From a virus: a DNA stretch of 41,583 nucleotides. How positions within the stretch are numbered: position 1 is the stretch's first letter; the number at the start of each line of letters is the position of its first letter. The position numbers and the translations under genes were made by a program. The notes under the pieces were generated by a model. It was not told where the DNA came from. It did no database searches and saw nothing but the letters and a program-made list of their open reading frames with translations. Of the stretch, positions 6,431 to 15,600 are shown piece after piece. Location: positions 1 through 41,583 of IMG/VR virus record IMGVR_UViG_3300046001_010285; one strand, 5' to 3'.

Positions 6431-8824
6431 TCATTTATATTGCCACAAACGTTTCATTTCAGCCAAACTTTCACTGAATTCATCTCGTAGAGCGTCATCG
6501 TTGTAGACACCATAGCCATCAGTCTTTGATTCATCATTGAAACGCCAGACCATGACATTCTCACCGTCTATATAGCCACGCACTTCCATGCCATCATCGC
6601 TTTCAACTTCGTTGTCAAAGTGATCTGCTTCAAACTGACCAAAGAAATCATCGCTGCTGGGATAGAATTCTCCATCGTCGGCTTGCAGATCTTCCTTGAC
6701 AGATTGCTTGGCATCATGTGCTGCCTGCTTCATGGGCTCGGTCTTGTTGCCATCATTGTCAAGATCAATATAGTCAGGCTTGGCTGCTTCTTTGGTAATC
6801 GCAGATTGATCGTCCTTGCCAAATCCAATAGTCACGTTACGTGGTCCACCAACACGATCGTCTGGAGAATGAATTGGCAAAGGAAGTTTGGATTGATCCG
6901 GTGCTTCAGGTTTTTTGGGTGGAGGGAAAGTTGCGCTCACTCTACCTGTTGCAGGATCCTTTTTGATGTCAGGACCGGTTGAGTCCATTTCTCCTTCCAT
7001 GGCAGGTTTTGTGGGATTCTTAATAAAATCTTTCAAGCCCTGCATCACACTCTTGTTGGTATTGTTAGTAGGATTGAGCTTTTCTTGTGGGCTCAGTGCG
7101 TCCTGTCCAATAGGGTAAGGGTTTGCAGTTTCCTTGATACCAGCACTGGCACGCATGCGACGCAGTTCGTCCTCGTCTGCACTGTGTACTGCTGTGACAG
7201 GCACTGTGGTTTGACCATCGCCGGCCACATCAGTCTTGGGCTTGTTGAGACCGCCTGAATACTGTAGAGCATCCATGCTGGTTTCTGTGTTGGTGGGCCA
7301 GTCTGGCTTGTTTTCGTCTACCATTTCTGAGTTACCGCAACCACACGGACTTGATCCGCAACCGCAGCCAGAATCTTGACCGCCTACGCCGGCCATTTTT
7401 AACAGTGCTGCTAATTTCATGGCATCTTCGTCAGTGGCTGTCACAGTTAGACTGCGTCCAGGACCACCGTTGCTGTCACTGTTCATGTTCATGCTGAGGT
7501 TCATGCTCTCAGCAATCATGGTCTCTAGCTGACGATTCCAGTTGTCATAGATACCTTTGCCAAATTGGAATCCACCCTTGCCGGCTTTGCCGCTGGTGGG
7601 AGCTGTGGCCACACTACCTGCTGTGGTAGTTTCTTCCACTTCTTCTTTCTTTTTGCCTTTCTTTTCAGGCAGACCTTTGTGCTTGGTCTTGGCAAAATCT
7701 TCAACGTCGCCTTTCTTCATGGTCTTTGCTACTTTTTTCAACTCTTTGCTTGCGCCAGGAATCTTTTCGCCTTTTTGCATGGCATGTGCCATGCCCATGA
7801 AACGTTGTTGTCGTCTGCTCAGCGACTTTTCATCAAGCTTTTCCATGTCGTCACTGTCATGACGCTCTTGATCCATGTAGTCGTTGCTGGTATTGATGAA
7901 CTCTAGAGCCTTGGTAATCTTGCTCTGTACCCACTCTGGCAGATCTTGATCATCGTCAAGGATGCTGGACAGTTCCTGCGCTGCCTTGGTCAAGGTGTGC
8001 AGTTGGTCCTTGGCCATGTCGCCTTCTTGATCGTATTCGCCTTGATCCATGACATCATCAGCACCTTCATTCTTGGGTTTTTTGTACACATCAACCGGAC
8101 CATGCTTGCTACCTTTCTTGGGCAAATGCACTTCATCTGGTGGCGAAGGCAATTGGTCACCTTCGTCCATCTTGTGCTTGATGCTTTTGCCTTTGAATGA
8201 CTTGGGAGGCTTGCCCACACCCATGGCCTTTGCCAAGGGATCATCATCATACTTTTTCACAGCACCGGTTTCGTCACTGCCTTTCTTGGGGCGGCCTCGA
8301 CCGCGCTTGGCTTCAGGCTGCTTGGCTGATTTTTCATCACCTTCTTCGTCGGTGTCAAACTTGCGACCATAACCGCCTGCACCGGCTTTGTGAACAACAC
8401 CGCGTGCGGTTTTTTCTACAGCTTCGTTTTTGGATTTGCCTGGATGCTTTTTGCCACCCATTTCGTCCTTGCCAAGGCGACCAGCAATCACATCACCTCT
8501 TGTGATTTTGTCGTAGGGTTTGGCATTGTTGGCCAGATTGCCATCATTGCCTTCTTCGCTCAATGCGCCTCTGATGTCACCTTTGGCCAATTTCTTTAGT
8601 GGACCGCCAATGTCTTTGGCAATCTTTTGACCAACAGTCTTTGGTTCAGCACGACGTGTTGACAAGTTCTTTTCGGCTTGATCAGCACGTTGTTGTATGC
8701 CCATTGAGCGAACCTTTGCATCCATTTCTAATTCTTGCGGATGTGGTTTTCTGTCTTCGTTGAGCTGCTGTGGATTATCAGAAATTGCAGCTAGTTTTTT
8801 GTTGAGATCGTAAAAAAATGACAT
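6431..8824 (-). CDS. Large charged DNA-binding-like internal head protein
   Basis: A 797-residue, highly charged and mostly disordered protein. An AT-hook-like KRGRGRPKK lies at 173-181. DLPEWVQSKITKALEFI at 294-310 is a segment I recall from marine T4-like phages. Residues 335-387 (LSRRQQRFMGMAHAMQKG, then DVEDFAKTKHKGLP) resemble DUF3008-type small proteins. A cysteine cluster (487, 489, 494, 496) and an acidic DLDNDGN motif near 690 follow. LNE at 21-23, LSE at 88-90 and other [L/I]xE sites could be prohead-protease cuts that split it into peptides. The AT-hook and basic blocks suggest it contacts packaged DNA or the scaffold core. An AGAGGAT ribosome site precedes the ATG. Nothing enzymatic is seen. 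Confidence 0.7.
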   Translation of the reverse strand: MSFFYDLNKKLAAISDNPQQLNEDRKPHPQELEMDAKVRSMGIQQRADQAEKNLSTRRAEPKTVGQKIAKDIGGPLKKLAKGDIRGALSEEGNDGNLANNAKPYDKITRGDVIAGRLGKDEMGGKKHPGKSKNEAVEKTARGVVHKAGAGGYGRKFDTDEEGDEKSAKQPEAKRGRGRPKKGSDETGAVKKYDDDPLAKAMGVGKPPKSFKGKSIKHKMDEGDQLPSPPDEVHLPKKGSKHGPVDVYKKPKNEGADDVMDQGEYDQEGDMAKDQLHTLTKAAQELSSILDDDQDLPEWVQSKITKALEFINTSNDYMDQERHDSDDMEKLDEKSLSRRQQRFMGMAHAMQKGEKIPGASKELKKVAKTMKKGDVEDFAKTKHKGLPEKKGKKKEEVEETTTAGSVATAPTSGKAGKGGFQFGKGIYDNWNRQLETMIAESMNLSMNMNSDSNGGPGRSLTVTATDEDAMKLAALLKMAGVGGQDSGCGCGSSPCGCGNSEMVDENKPDWPTNTETSMDALQYSGGLNKPKTDVAGDGQTTVPVTAVHSADEDELRRMRASAGIKETANPYPIGQDALSPQEKLNPTNNTNKSVMQGLKDFIKNPTKPAMEGEMDSTGPDIKKDPATGRVSATFPPPKKPEAPDQSKLPLPIHSPDDRVGGPRNVTIGFGKDDQSAITKEAAKPDYIDLDNDGNKTEPMKQAAHDAKQSVKEDLQADDGEFYPSSDDFFGQFEADHFDNEVESDDGMEVRGYIDGENVMVWRFNDESKTDGYGVYNDDALRDEFSESLAEMKRLWQYK

Positions 8825-8825
8825 G

Positions 8826-9434
8826 TTATCCTCTTGGGTTAGCGCCAGTGGCAGGCTTGGGTGGTCGTTTGATTGTGGTCATGGGACTCTTGGTACCCAG
8901 TGGCAAATCATTTGTGGTCTTGGCTGGCGGTGTCTTTCCACCTGCCACAGTGAAGTCACTGCGATAGGCATTTTTCAACACAGCATGGTCATAGGGTCCG
9001 GTTGCATAATCTTTCTTGAGTGCTCGCTGTTCGCTGTCTGGGGCAGGATATTCTGTATCCTTCAAGAGATCTTTGTTTTCATCGTCAATCTTGTCTGACT
9101 CGTCGCGCAGACTATCTTCGTAACCAACAGTGTTCATCACGATGCGATTGGGATCAAAGCCCATGATCTGAGCAATCTGTTTGATCTGGGGTTCAATGGC
9201 AGGATATCTAAACTCCACATCAACGATGCTCATGCTTTCGTTGGGGAAAGCTGGAAAGTCTGGATTGACTTTTCGCACTGGTGTGGTCTTGGCATCTGAC
9301 ATTTTGATCACGTCAAACTGCGCCAACTTTTCTTTTAGTTCACGTACAAATCCAGCAGGTACATCACCTACCATTTTGATACGATAACTGTAAGTACGTT
9401 CAGATTCAGCAAGGTATTTGGCAAATGTTTTCAT
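8826..9434 (-). CDS. Putative capsid-targeted internal protein
   Basis: A 202-residue protein starting MKTFAKYLAESE. This is the closest match in the window to the T4 capsid-targeting peptide MKTYQEFIAE, with a gp21-type cut after LAE at residue 10. Residues about 15-95 look like a small alpha/beta fold (YSYRIKMVGDVPAGFVRELK, then SMSIVDVEFRYPAIEPQI). I recall similar segments in proteins of unknown function from marine T4-like phages. The rest is a charged, Pro/Thr-rich tail. It has its own late box, whose TAA is the gp16 stop, and an AGGA ribosome site. The function inside the capsid is unknown. Confidence 0.7.
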   Translation of the reverse strand: MKTFAKYLAESERTYSYRIKMVGDVPAGFVRELKEKLAQFDVIKMSDAKTTPVRKVNPDFPAFPNESMSIVDVEFRYPAIEPQIKQIAQIMGFDPNRIVMNTVGYEDSLRDESDKIDDENKDLLKDTEYPAPDSEQRALKKDYATGPYDHAVLKNAYRSDFTVAGGKTPPAKTTNDLPLGTKSPMTTIKRPPKPATGANPRG

Positions 9435-9451
9435 ATCAGTGTCCTATTCCT

Positions 9452-9458
9452 TATTTAT
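9452..9458 (-). promoter_or_regulatory. Late-type box ATAAATA overlapping the gp16 stop codon
   Basis: The minus strand reads GAATAAATAAGG, with the gp16 stop TAA (9457-9455) inside the box. Predicted +1 is near 9446, leaving a 12-base leader that contains AGGA before the ATG at 9434. Confidence 0.5.
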
Positions 9459-9955
9459 TCTTTTTCAGCTTTTTGATCTTTACGGCCCAGGATTCGCTCC
9501 AAGAGATCGTTGCGGCTCAACACCACGCCGTTGCCTTGCTGTACAGGCGATACTGCGCCAGCGTCGCCGCGAGCGGCCTGTTGATCCAAACGCATTTTCT
9601 TCAACTGGAGATCAATCATCTTGAGTTTTTTGTCTAGCTTGGCTGTCTTGGCTGTGATGGCATGCCCCAGCATGTTGCTGGCCACACCAAATATCTCGCT
9701 GGCAAACCTTGAATCCACCTGCATGCCCAGATCCATGAGATCTTTGTAGCTGGCTTCAGCCATGATGGCCAAATTATCCATTTCTTGATCTGTGGCCTCT
9801 AGCCCGCGCACGCCAGGCAGCGCAGCATCAATCTTGTCAATGGTGGCATCAATTTCCTTCAGAGTCACACGGTTTTCTGCCAAGTCGGGTATGGCAGCAT
9901 CAATTTCTTCAGGGCTGGGAGGTAAGTCAAACAACTGTTCAAGTTTACGGGTCAT
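9455..9955 (-). CDS. 16: Terminase small subunit (gp16)
   Basis: A 166-residue, mostly helical protein. Its length matches T4 gp16 (164). It has the expected layout: an acidic N-terminus, a central pair of long helices forming a coiled-coil hairpin (residues about 55-125, with GLEATDQEMDNLAIMAEASY and AKLDKKLKMIDLQLKKMRLD), and a short charged tail. Small terminase binds the packaging site, assembles as a ring and stimulates gp17 ATPase. The call rests on size, the helical pattern and a location between gp4 and other packaging genes, not on a catalytic motif. The ATG at 9955 follows a CTAAATA box by four bases with no Shine-Dalgarno. Confidence 0.8.
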   Translation of the reverse strand: MTRKLEQLFDLPPSPEEIDAAIPDLAENRVTLKEIDATIDKIDAALPGVRGLEATDQEMDNLAIMAEASYKDLMDLGMQVDSRFASEIFGVASNMLGHAITAKTAKLDKKLKMIDLQLKKMRLDQQAARGDAGAVSPVQQGNGVVLSRNDLLERILGRKDQKAEKE

Positions 9956-9959
9956 GCCG

Positions 9960-9966
9960 TATTTAG
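9960..9966 (-). promoter_or_regulatory. Late-type box CTAAATA directly before gp16
   Basis: The minus strand reads CTAAATACGGC followed by the gp16 ATG. With T4 spacing, +1 falls at about 9954-9955, on the start codon itself. No ribosome site is present. Confidence 0.5.
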
Positions 9967-9969
9967 CGG

Positions 9970-10401
9970 CTATTTGCGCCCGTTTCTAAACATGTCGTCT
10001 TCGGTGATGACTCTAAAATGTAGGCCTTGACTGCGGCACCACTTGGTAGCAGCGTCCCATTTGGCATAGTTCACGGCCACTGCGGCACGATCACGCACAC
10101 TCTGTTTGCTTTCAATCACACTTTGTTTTTTGGGTTTGATTTCTATCACTTCGGCTCGCACAGTGTTGTCTTTGTTGCGATACATGATGAGAAAGTCAGG
10201 CACGTAGATGGTCTGTTTGCCAGTGAGTGGATTGCGATAGGGAATGTGTATGCTCTCGCTGGCCCACTGCAACACATGGTCATTGAGATCGCAAAATCTC
10301 ATGAAGCTGAATTCCCAGCCCGAACGGTAACGTGGAGTGTTCTTACCTACGTATTTGTTGGGGTTGACAATTTGATAGCTGCCCTGTGCCCACTTGCTCA
10401 T
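9970..10401 (-). CDS. 4: Head completion protein gp4
   Basis: A 143-residue protein matching the gp4 (gp50/65-type) head-completion family. It has the YRSGWEFSFMRFCDLND motif at about 25-41, then IPYRNPLTGKQTIYVPDF (53-70), then EVIEIKPKKQ near 85-95. The spaced Glu…PDF…E-x-K pattern is that of a TnsA/restriction-endonuclease-like nuclease fold, so the catalytic-type acidic residues and Lys are retained. In T4, gp4 acts after packaging to finish the DNA-filled head before tail attachment; whether it cuts DNA is not settled. The start overlaps the stop of the upstream gene (ATGA), indicating coupling. Confidence 0.88.
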   Translation of the reverse strand: MSKWAQGSYQIVNPNKYVGKNTPRYRSGWEFSFMRFCDLNDHVLQWASESIHIPYRNPLTGKQTIYVPDFLIMYRNKDNTVRAEVIEIKPKKQSVIESKQSVRDRAAVAVNYAKWDAATKWCRSQGLHFRVITEDDMFRNGRK

Positions 10402-10760
10402 TGCAGTACCAATTGCTGTGCGTAGAAGTTAGGCTGCACTGCAACTTGTACGCCCAACAAGGTGGCACGATTTCTGATGAGATTGAGATAGTACGCTAGG
10501 TTAGCAGTGAGATTGATGCCAGTGCCGTTGTTTTCAAACTCTTGCAGCAACACCAAGGGTGCAATGCGAGTGTCCTTGGCCACCTGAAACAGACTCACTG
10601 TGAAATTGCCGGCAGTGATGTCATTGTCAATCTGGCTTCTAAAATAACTGTATACTAGATCATATTCATTGGCTGGAATTGACAGTTCGTTACGATAGAA
10701 CGTGTCAAACACTCTCACGGTTTGATCAATGTTGCGGTTGATTTCGTTGATACTTGCCAT
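10398..10760 (-). CDS. Conserved small protein of marine T4-like phages
   Basis: A 120-residue, mostly helical protein. It contains YDLVYSYFRSQIDND, TVSLFQVAKDTRIAPLVLLQ and NLAYYLNLIRNRATLLGV. I recall this pattern from a small protein of cyanophages and other marine T4-like phages that is usually listed as structural or hypothetical. It lies between a tube-fold protein and gp4, and its stop overlaps the gp4 start. The start ATG at 10760 has no clear Shine-Dalgarno and lies five bases after the preceding stop. A virion role is likely from context only. Confidence 0.75.
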   Translation of the reverse strand: MASINEINRNIDQTVRVFDTFYRNELSIPANEYDLVYSYFRSQIDNDITAGNFTVSLFQVAKDTRIAPLVLLQEFENNGTGINLTANLAYYLNLIRNRATLLGVQVAVQPNFYAQQLVLQ

Positions 10761-10765
10761 GTCTA

Positions 10766-11896
10766 TCAGTTGGTTGGCGGATTGGTGGCTGTGGGGAATA
10801 CCCGACCACCGTTGTTTCTAATGCCTTGCGACACTGCTTGTGTGCCCAAGCCCAAACTTTCACTGGTAGCAATGCTGGCCAAATCAGCACCTTTGAAAGT
10901 GTTGTAAGTGGTGCCGGCCTTGAGCGCAGCACCAATCAAGCCAGCCGGACCACCCTGCTGTAGATCTTCCAAGATACCGCCACCAGCATCCAACAAACCG
11001 CCTTGACCAAAAACGTTGCGTTGTGCGCCTGGTGTGGCCAATGGACTCAGTGTGGTGTCGTAGTGCGCGGGATCTGCGAAACCCTGTACATTGATACTGG
11101 GACGACTGGTGCCCACTACTGTGTTGTAGTATTTCACTGTCTCATAGGCAATGGTCATGGTGTTTTGCATGGTACCACTGCTTTCGTAATAATTGTATGT
11201 GTCATGCCCAAATCGTGTGATTATGGGATTTATCAAGATATATGTGGCTGCTTTTTTTTGATCCAACCCATAAATTCTTATGTCTTTGAAAAACGGAGGT
11301 TTGCCTGATCCGCCTGGAGTCTGGCCATCGTTGAACGCTTCGCCAATGAAACCCCAATCATAGTTGGTCTGTGTGTGGTCGTATAGATTGCGCGGCCAAT
11401 TGCCTGACCCTCTTACCTGCACCTGATTGTTGCCTGGACTGCCGTTTATAGCCGGAGCGTTGGTATAGGGCTGCGTTGCGTCTTTGTAGTAGTATGAGTA
11501 ATAATTGTACCACAGCAATCTACTGTTGTCGCCAGCGTCGTCGTGAAAAGTTATGGATATTGGTTCGTATTGAATCTGTGTCTGCACCAGTCTTTTGCGG
11601 TTGTACTGATTCAGTGTTTCGTGTTTGATATTGTACTGAGGCAGTGTGATTGATTTGACAATATAACTTAGATTGTAAATGTCACGTGTGGCAAATATAC
11701 TGTTGAGTGCAGGAATTTCTGTGTTGATGGTAAAACTCACATGATACAAAAATTTGTATCTGGGCTTTAATTCAAATCCGTTGGTGGTAAAGGTCTTACT
11801 TGCGTGAGTATAATCGCGCAAGTAAGACGTTCCAAATAAGCCTTGTGTTATTCCTTCGCCAAGGCCTTGAAAAGGATTTTGGCCAAAAAAAGGCAC
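10766..11896 (-). CDS. Tail tube-fold protein (gp19/gp54-like)
   Basis: A 376-residue protein with a GTG start at 11896, four bases past the gp19 stop. Residues 40-130 (RYKFLYHVSFTIN, VKSITLPQYNIKHETLNQYN, then QYEPISITFHDDAGDNSRLL) follow the tube-protein pattern: a strand pair, a 'V.S..LP…' loop and an 'I.F.DD' strand, as in contractile tail tube and tube-initiator proteins. The C-terminal 90 residues are Gly-rich and flexible. In T4, gp54 has this fold and starts tube assembly on the baseplate; a gene just after gp19 could be that initiator or a tail-end tube protein. The fold is fairly sure, the exact T4 counterpart is not. An alternative is a gp48-like tube cap. Confidence 0.65.
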   Translation of the reverse strand: MPFFGQNPFQGLGEGITQGLFGTSYLRDYTHASKTFTTNGFELKPRYKFLYHVSFTINTEIPALNSIFATRDIYNLSYIVKSITLPQYNIKHETLNQYNRKRLVQTQIQYEPISITFHDDAGDNSRLLWYNYYSYYYKDATQPYTNAPAINGSPGNNQVQVRGSGNWPRNLYDHTQTNYDWGFIGEAFNDGQTPGGSGKPPFFKDIRIYGLDQKKAATYILINPIITRFGHDTYNYYESSGTMQNTMTIAYETVKYYNTVVGTSRPSINVQGFADPAHYDTTLSPLATPGAQRNVFGQGGLLDAGGGILEDLQQGGPAGLIGAALKAGTTYNTFKGADLASIATSESLGLGTQAVSQGIRNNGGRVFPTATNPPTN

Positions 11897-11899
11897 AGA

Positions 11900-12562
11900 T
11901 TAGACGCTGTTGGATGAAGCAACGCCAGTCACAACTGATCCAAGTGCTCGTCCAATATTTAGACCAATACCAACACCACTGGTCTGAAGAGCAGCCGCTT
12001 GGCTCTGTGCTGCGTTGTCGTAAGCAATGGATAATTCAATAGTCACTGCTTCGTTGCTGCCGTAGTTCATGTCACCGTAGTTGGCGCCCTTGAGATAGCA
12101 ACCATACAGTTCCCATGCTTCTAATACCACAGGAGCTGCTGTGCCGTTGCCGCCGTCCAGGACTTCAATCACTGTTTTGAATTTGTAATCAATACCAGCA
12201 GCAGCCGAAGCCATTTCCAAGAAATCCATCTGCTTCTGAAGCTGTTGTCCCACCAACTTGGATACCGAAGCAGTGGCATCATCTCTGATGCTGCAGGTGA
12301 TGTCTGCCCAGGTGGGCTTGCCTGCCAATTTCAAAGTGCTGTTGTAAATGGGCAGCGCAATCTCTTCAAAAGTGAGATTGGGTCTAGTGATATTGATCAC
12401 TTGTTTGGTGAGTTCGCTTGTGGGCGAAGTTGTTCCAAAGTTTTCAAAAAACACTCTAAAGCGGTACTTTAGTTTGGGCATCAACAGGCCCTGGCTGCCG
12501 TTGCTTTGATCGCCCGCGGCTGCTATGGGTACTGTCATTCTTTGTAATGATGAAACTGCCAT
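11900..12562 (-). CDS. 19: Tail tube protein gp19
   Basis: The 220-residue major tube subunit stacks in hexameric rings inside the sheath. The sequence has the tube-fold order: KYRFRVFFENFG (32-43), then NITRPNLTFEEIALPIYNST (57-76), then the KPTWADITCSIRDD segment (82-95), then VLEAWELYGCYLKGANYGDM (about 146-165) and AVTIELSIAYDNAAQ near 170-185. These match T4-family gp19, though it is longer than the 163-residue T4 protein. It lies directly after gp18 as in T4 and has its own late box plus an AGGAG ribosome site, suiting a highly expressed virion protein. Confidence 0.92.
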   Translation of the reverse strand: MAVSSLQRMTVPIAAAGDQSNGSQGLLMPKLKYRFRVFFENFGTTSPTSELTKQVINITRPNLTFEEIALPIYNSTLKLAGKPTWADITCSIRDDATASVSKLVGQQLQKQMDFLEMASAAAGIDYKFKTVIEVLDGGNGTAAPVVLEAWELYGCYLKGANYGDMNYGSNEAVTIELSIAYDNAAQSQAAALQTSGVGIGLNIGRALGSVVTGVASSNSV

Positions 12563-12580
12563 TTTGTTCTCCTATACTTT

Positions 12581-12587
12581 TATTTAC
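12581..12587 (-). promoter_or_regulatory. Late-type box GTAAATA upstream of gp19
   Basis: The minus strand reads GGTAAATAAAAG. Predicted +1 is near 12575, giving a 13-base leader with AGGAG before the ATG at 12562. Confidence 0.55.
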
Positions 12588-12591
12588 CTAT

Positions 12592-12619
12592 AATGGTGAC
12601 CAATTTTTTGGCCACCATT
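12592..12619. terminator. Hairpin between gp18 and gp19
   Basis: The arms AATGGTGACC (12592-12601) and GGCCACCATT (12610-12619) pair over ten positions with one wobble and an 8-base loop of AATTTTTT. Bases after the stem are T-rich on the plus strand (TTTTTAGG), not on the minus strand. It therefore looks like a plus-strand terminator or an RNA-processing/stability hairpin for the gp18-gp19 message. Confidence 0.45.
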
Positions 12620-12636
12620 TTTTAGGCTGTTCCTCA

Positions 12637-15600
12637 TCAATTACCTGCTGCTATTTCGCCTGTGTTCTTGATACGCAGCGGAATGTAAATGAATTCCACA
12701 GCTTTCACAGGCTCAATAGCTATGTCAACCCAAAGTTCGTTGCGATCAATTCTGGCCGGAGTGTTGTTGCTTTGATCGCACACCACCAGATAATCATACA
12801 AGGCTCGTTTGGCCACCAGGTCAATCATCAAGCTGTCAATCACGTTGGAAATCTCATTGCGTGTGAGCTCGTCATTGGGTTCAAACAAGAACTGCTTGCC
12901 AATTTCTTCCAGTCTACCACGCAAGAATGCCACCAAACGTGCCACGTTGATTCTATCCAATGCTGTTGTAGCTGTAGCTGTGGTTTTGTTACCAAAGTTA
13001 ACAATGCCCACACCCGGGATAAACGTGATTGGGTTGATGTTGCGCTCATACAGGATGTCGCGCACAGCTTGGCTCACACCAATCTGCTGGAACTCACCAG
13101 TTGTAGCATCAATATAGCCAATGGCACTGGCATTGTCAACCACACCACGACGTGTACCAGCTGGTGCTAACCATGGGTAACTTACAGCATCGCTGCGCAG
13201 TATGGTTCTCACCATCATGTGGCTGGGCGGTGCTACCACAGTGTTACCTGACAGATCATTGGTCTGACAGCTGGGATAGAACGCTGCGGCATAGTTGCTG
13301 ACAGCATTGTTGCCATCTTCGGTCAGTAGACCCAGCCCATTGTTGTTGGTTGCCCACTCTACCAGGCTGTTGCCTGTGGAGTCTAGACGCATGGGTGTGT
13401 CTGCCACAACAAACAGAGTATTGTTGCGTTCATTGCTTAGTGCAATCATGTTCTGTGTCAATTCAGGATAGGCCGGTGTGGCTATCAAGTTGAATTGATT
13501 TTGTTCTTCTCTTGCAGCAATGCTGGTGTCAATACCTGCTTTCAAGGCCTCAACGATCAATTGACGTTGCGCTTGACGTCCACTCCACATGGCACCATTG
13601 TCTTTGTTGCCACTGGCCGTGAGCCAGGTAGTAGACACAGCTGGATAGGTCTGATCCGGAATCCAGCTTGGAATGTCTGGGAAGTTTTGCTCGTCAAGAT
13701 AGGTTGTAAACTCTTTGACGTTGTACCCGCTGCGGCGTGTGTTAAACAACAACATGCCCTGAGGATACAATGCTGGATCAGGTGCGTCAAGGTCAAGATA
13801 ATCACTCACCAACAGGCTTTCAATTGTTGGGAATGGGTCAGCCACTGGATCTGTGTTTCCATTGGGTGCCCAACGAGCATCAGCAAACAAAATGCCATTG
13901 GATGTTACTTGATCAGTAGTGTCAATTTCTACCCATTGCTGCACACTGTCAACACTTTCCCAACGATAAAGCTTGGGATAGTTTTCCAAATCACTGGTAT
14001 CAACCCAGAGATCACCCAACTGTAACGGACTTTCAGCTGCGTCGTTCTGTGTCAGCGGAGCGGATGCACTGATAATTGGTCCACTGGCATTGGTCAGGCT
14101 TAGATCGTATCCACGTACATCATTGGTGACATTTTGGTATCCTTGCCAAGTCCCGTTGTCTTGGATCATGATATCAACATCGCTCACTGTGCTGTAATAC
14201 CACAAGCGACCGTTGTCAGGATCTTGATCAGGGGCAGTCAAGCTAGCAGTGTACTCAAACAGAGGTGTTGTCACAAAGTTACTGAGAATATAAACAGCCA
14301 CACCGTTGCTGACTGCGTCGCGTACTTTGGGGGTGTTGGCATCAAAACCAGCTGCCTCCACTGCTGATGTTTGTTCAAGAGCAATGGTACCGCCTGCTGA
14401 ATGTATAAACACCAAGTTACCTGCTGAATTCAATGTGCATGACACATTGGCAACATTGGCTGCACTAACACCAGAAATAAATTGCGATACTCCCACAGGT
14501 CCAGATCCACCAATGGTCACTGTGGCAGTATTGGCGTCAGTGGTGCCTGGAATGGTAGCTGTGAGTGTGAATGTGTCGCCACCAGTGAATGGTGTACCAG
14601 AACTCACCACTGTGGTTCCTGTGACTTCTGTGGCGCCGCTGGCAAAACGTTCGTACACTGTGTATTCAAAAGTGGTCAGCGGAACCAAAGCCGGAGATGC
14701 GATACCAGTTAGAGCAATGTAAGTTGTACCTGCTGGGATGTTGCGACCGCCACCCGAAGGATCAAGTCCAAACAGAGCCGTGCCATCATCTATATATTCT
14801 GGGCAAGGTTGTGCCACAAATGTAGCCAATGCAGAATCATACTTCTTGATACTGACATTCATGCCATTGTTGGCAGCACTGACGTTTTGCCAAACAGACC
14901 CAGTGGGGCGGCCACCTTGAACATCTGTGGTTCTCCAGCGTGGGGCTTGATAGCTATAGGCCGACAGGTATTCTGGTGCAGGATAAGCGTTGGTAGAAAT
15001 TCCCAGGGCTGTGAGCAATGCAGCTCCACTGTTGGGACCTTGTTCAATTTCAATAAAACCATTGTTGGTCAATGTACTGCCATCGCTGCCAGCTGTACTG
15101 TCAGCAAAAATATACAGCTTGCCGCTGATTTCTGCTGCTGTGACACCTGTGATAGCAGCACTGTTGATGTTGTTGGCTAGGCCTGCAATGTTGTTGTCAG
15201 GTGCTGTAGGCACTGCTACCAGACTGCCATTGATGTAAAGGTTGGCGTTGGCTGTGAGTGTGGTTGGTGCATTTTCGCTGACCACTGTGGCCCAGCTTGA
15301 TTTCCACTCATCGCTGCCGATCAATACCCAGGTGTTTTCATAGTTTTTGTAGTAACCAAAAATCAATGCATCTGAATCGGTCATGGTCACAGCATAATCA
15401 CCAATGCTGCCCACTGTGGTCAGCGGAGTATTCTGTTCGGCCGCTGTGCCGCCGGTACCTGTTACATCAGCACCATCAGTTATGATCAAAGGTACTTTGT
15501 TGGTAAATGTATTGGTGGTTTGATTCCACTCAAAAATACCCCAGGTAGTGGCGGTGGTGTCAAACCAGTATGTGCCATCATTGGGCTCGCCACGTGGACG

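Noticed and set aside
7557-8372. Plus-strand hydrophobic-looking frames opposite the 797-residue gene
   Set aside because: They mirror the Lys/Asp/Glu-rich codons of the minus-strand gene and have no ribosome sites or conserved features.
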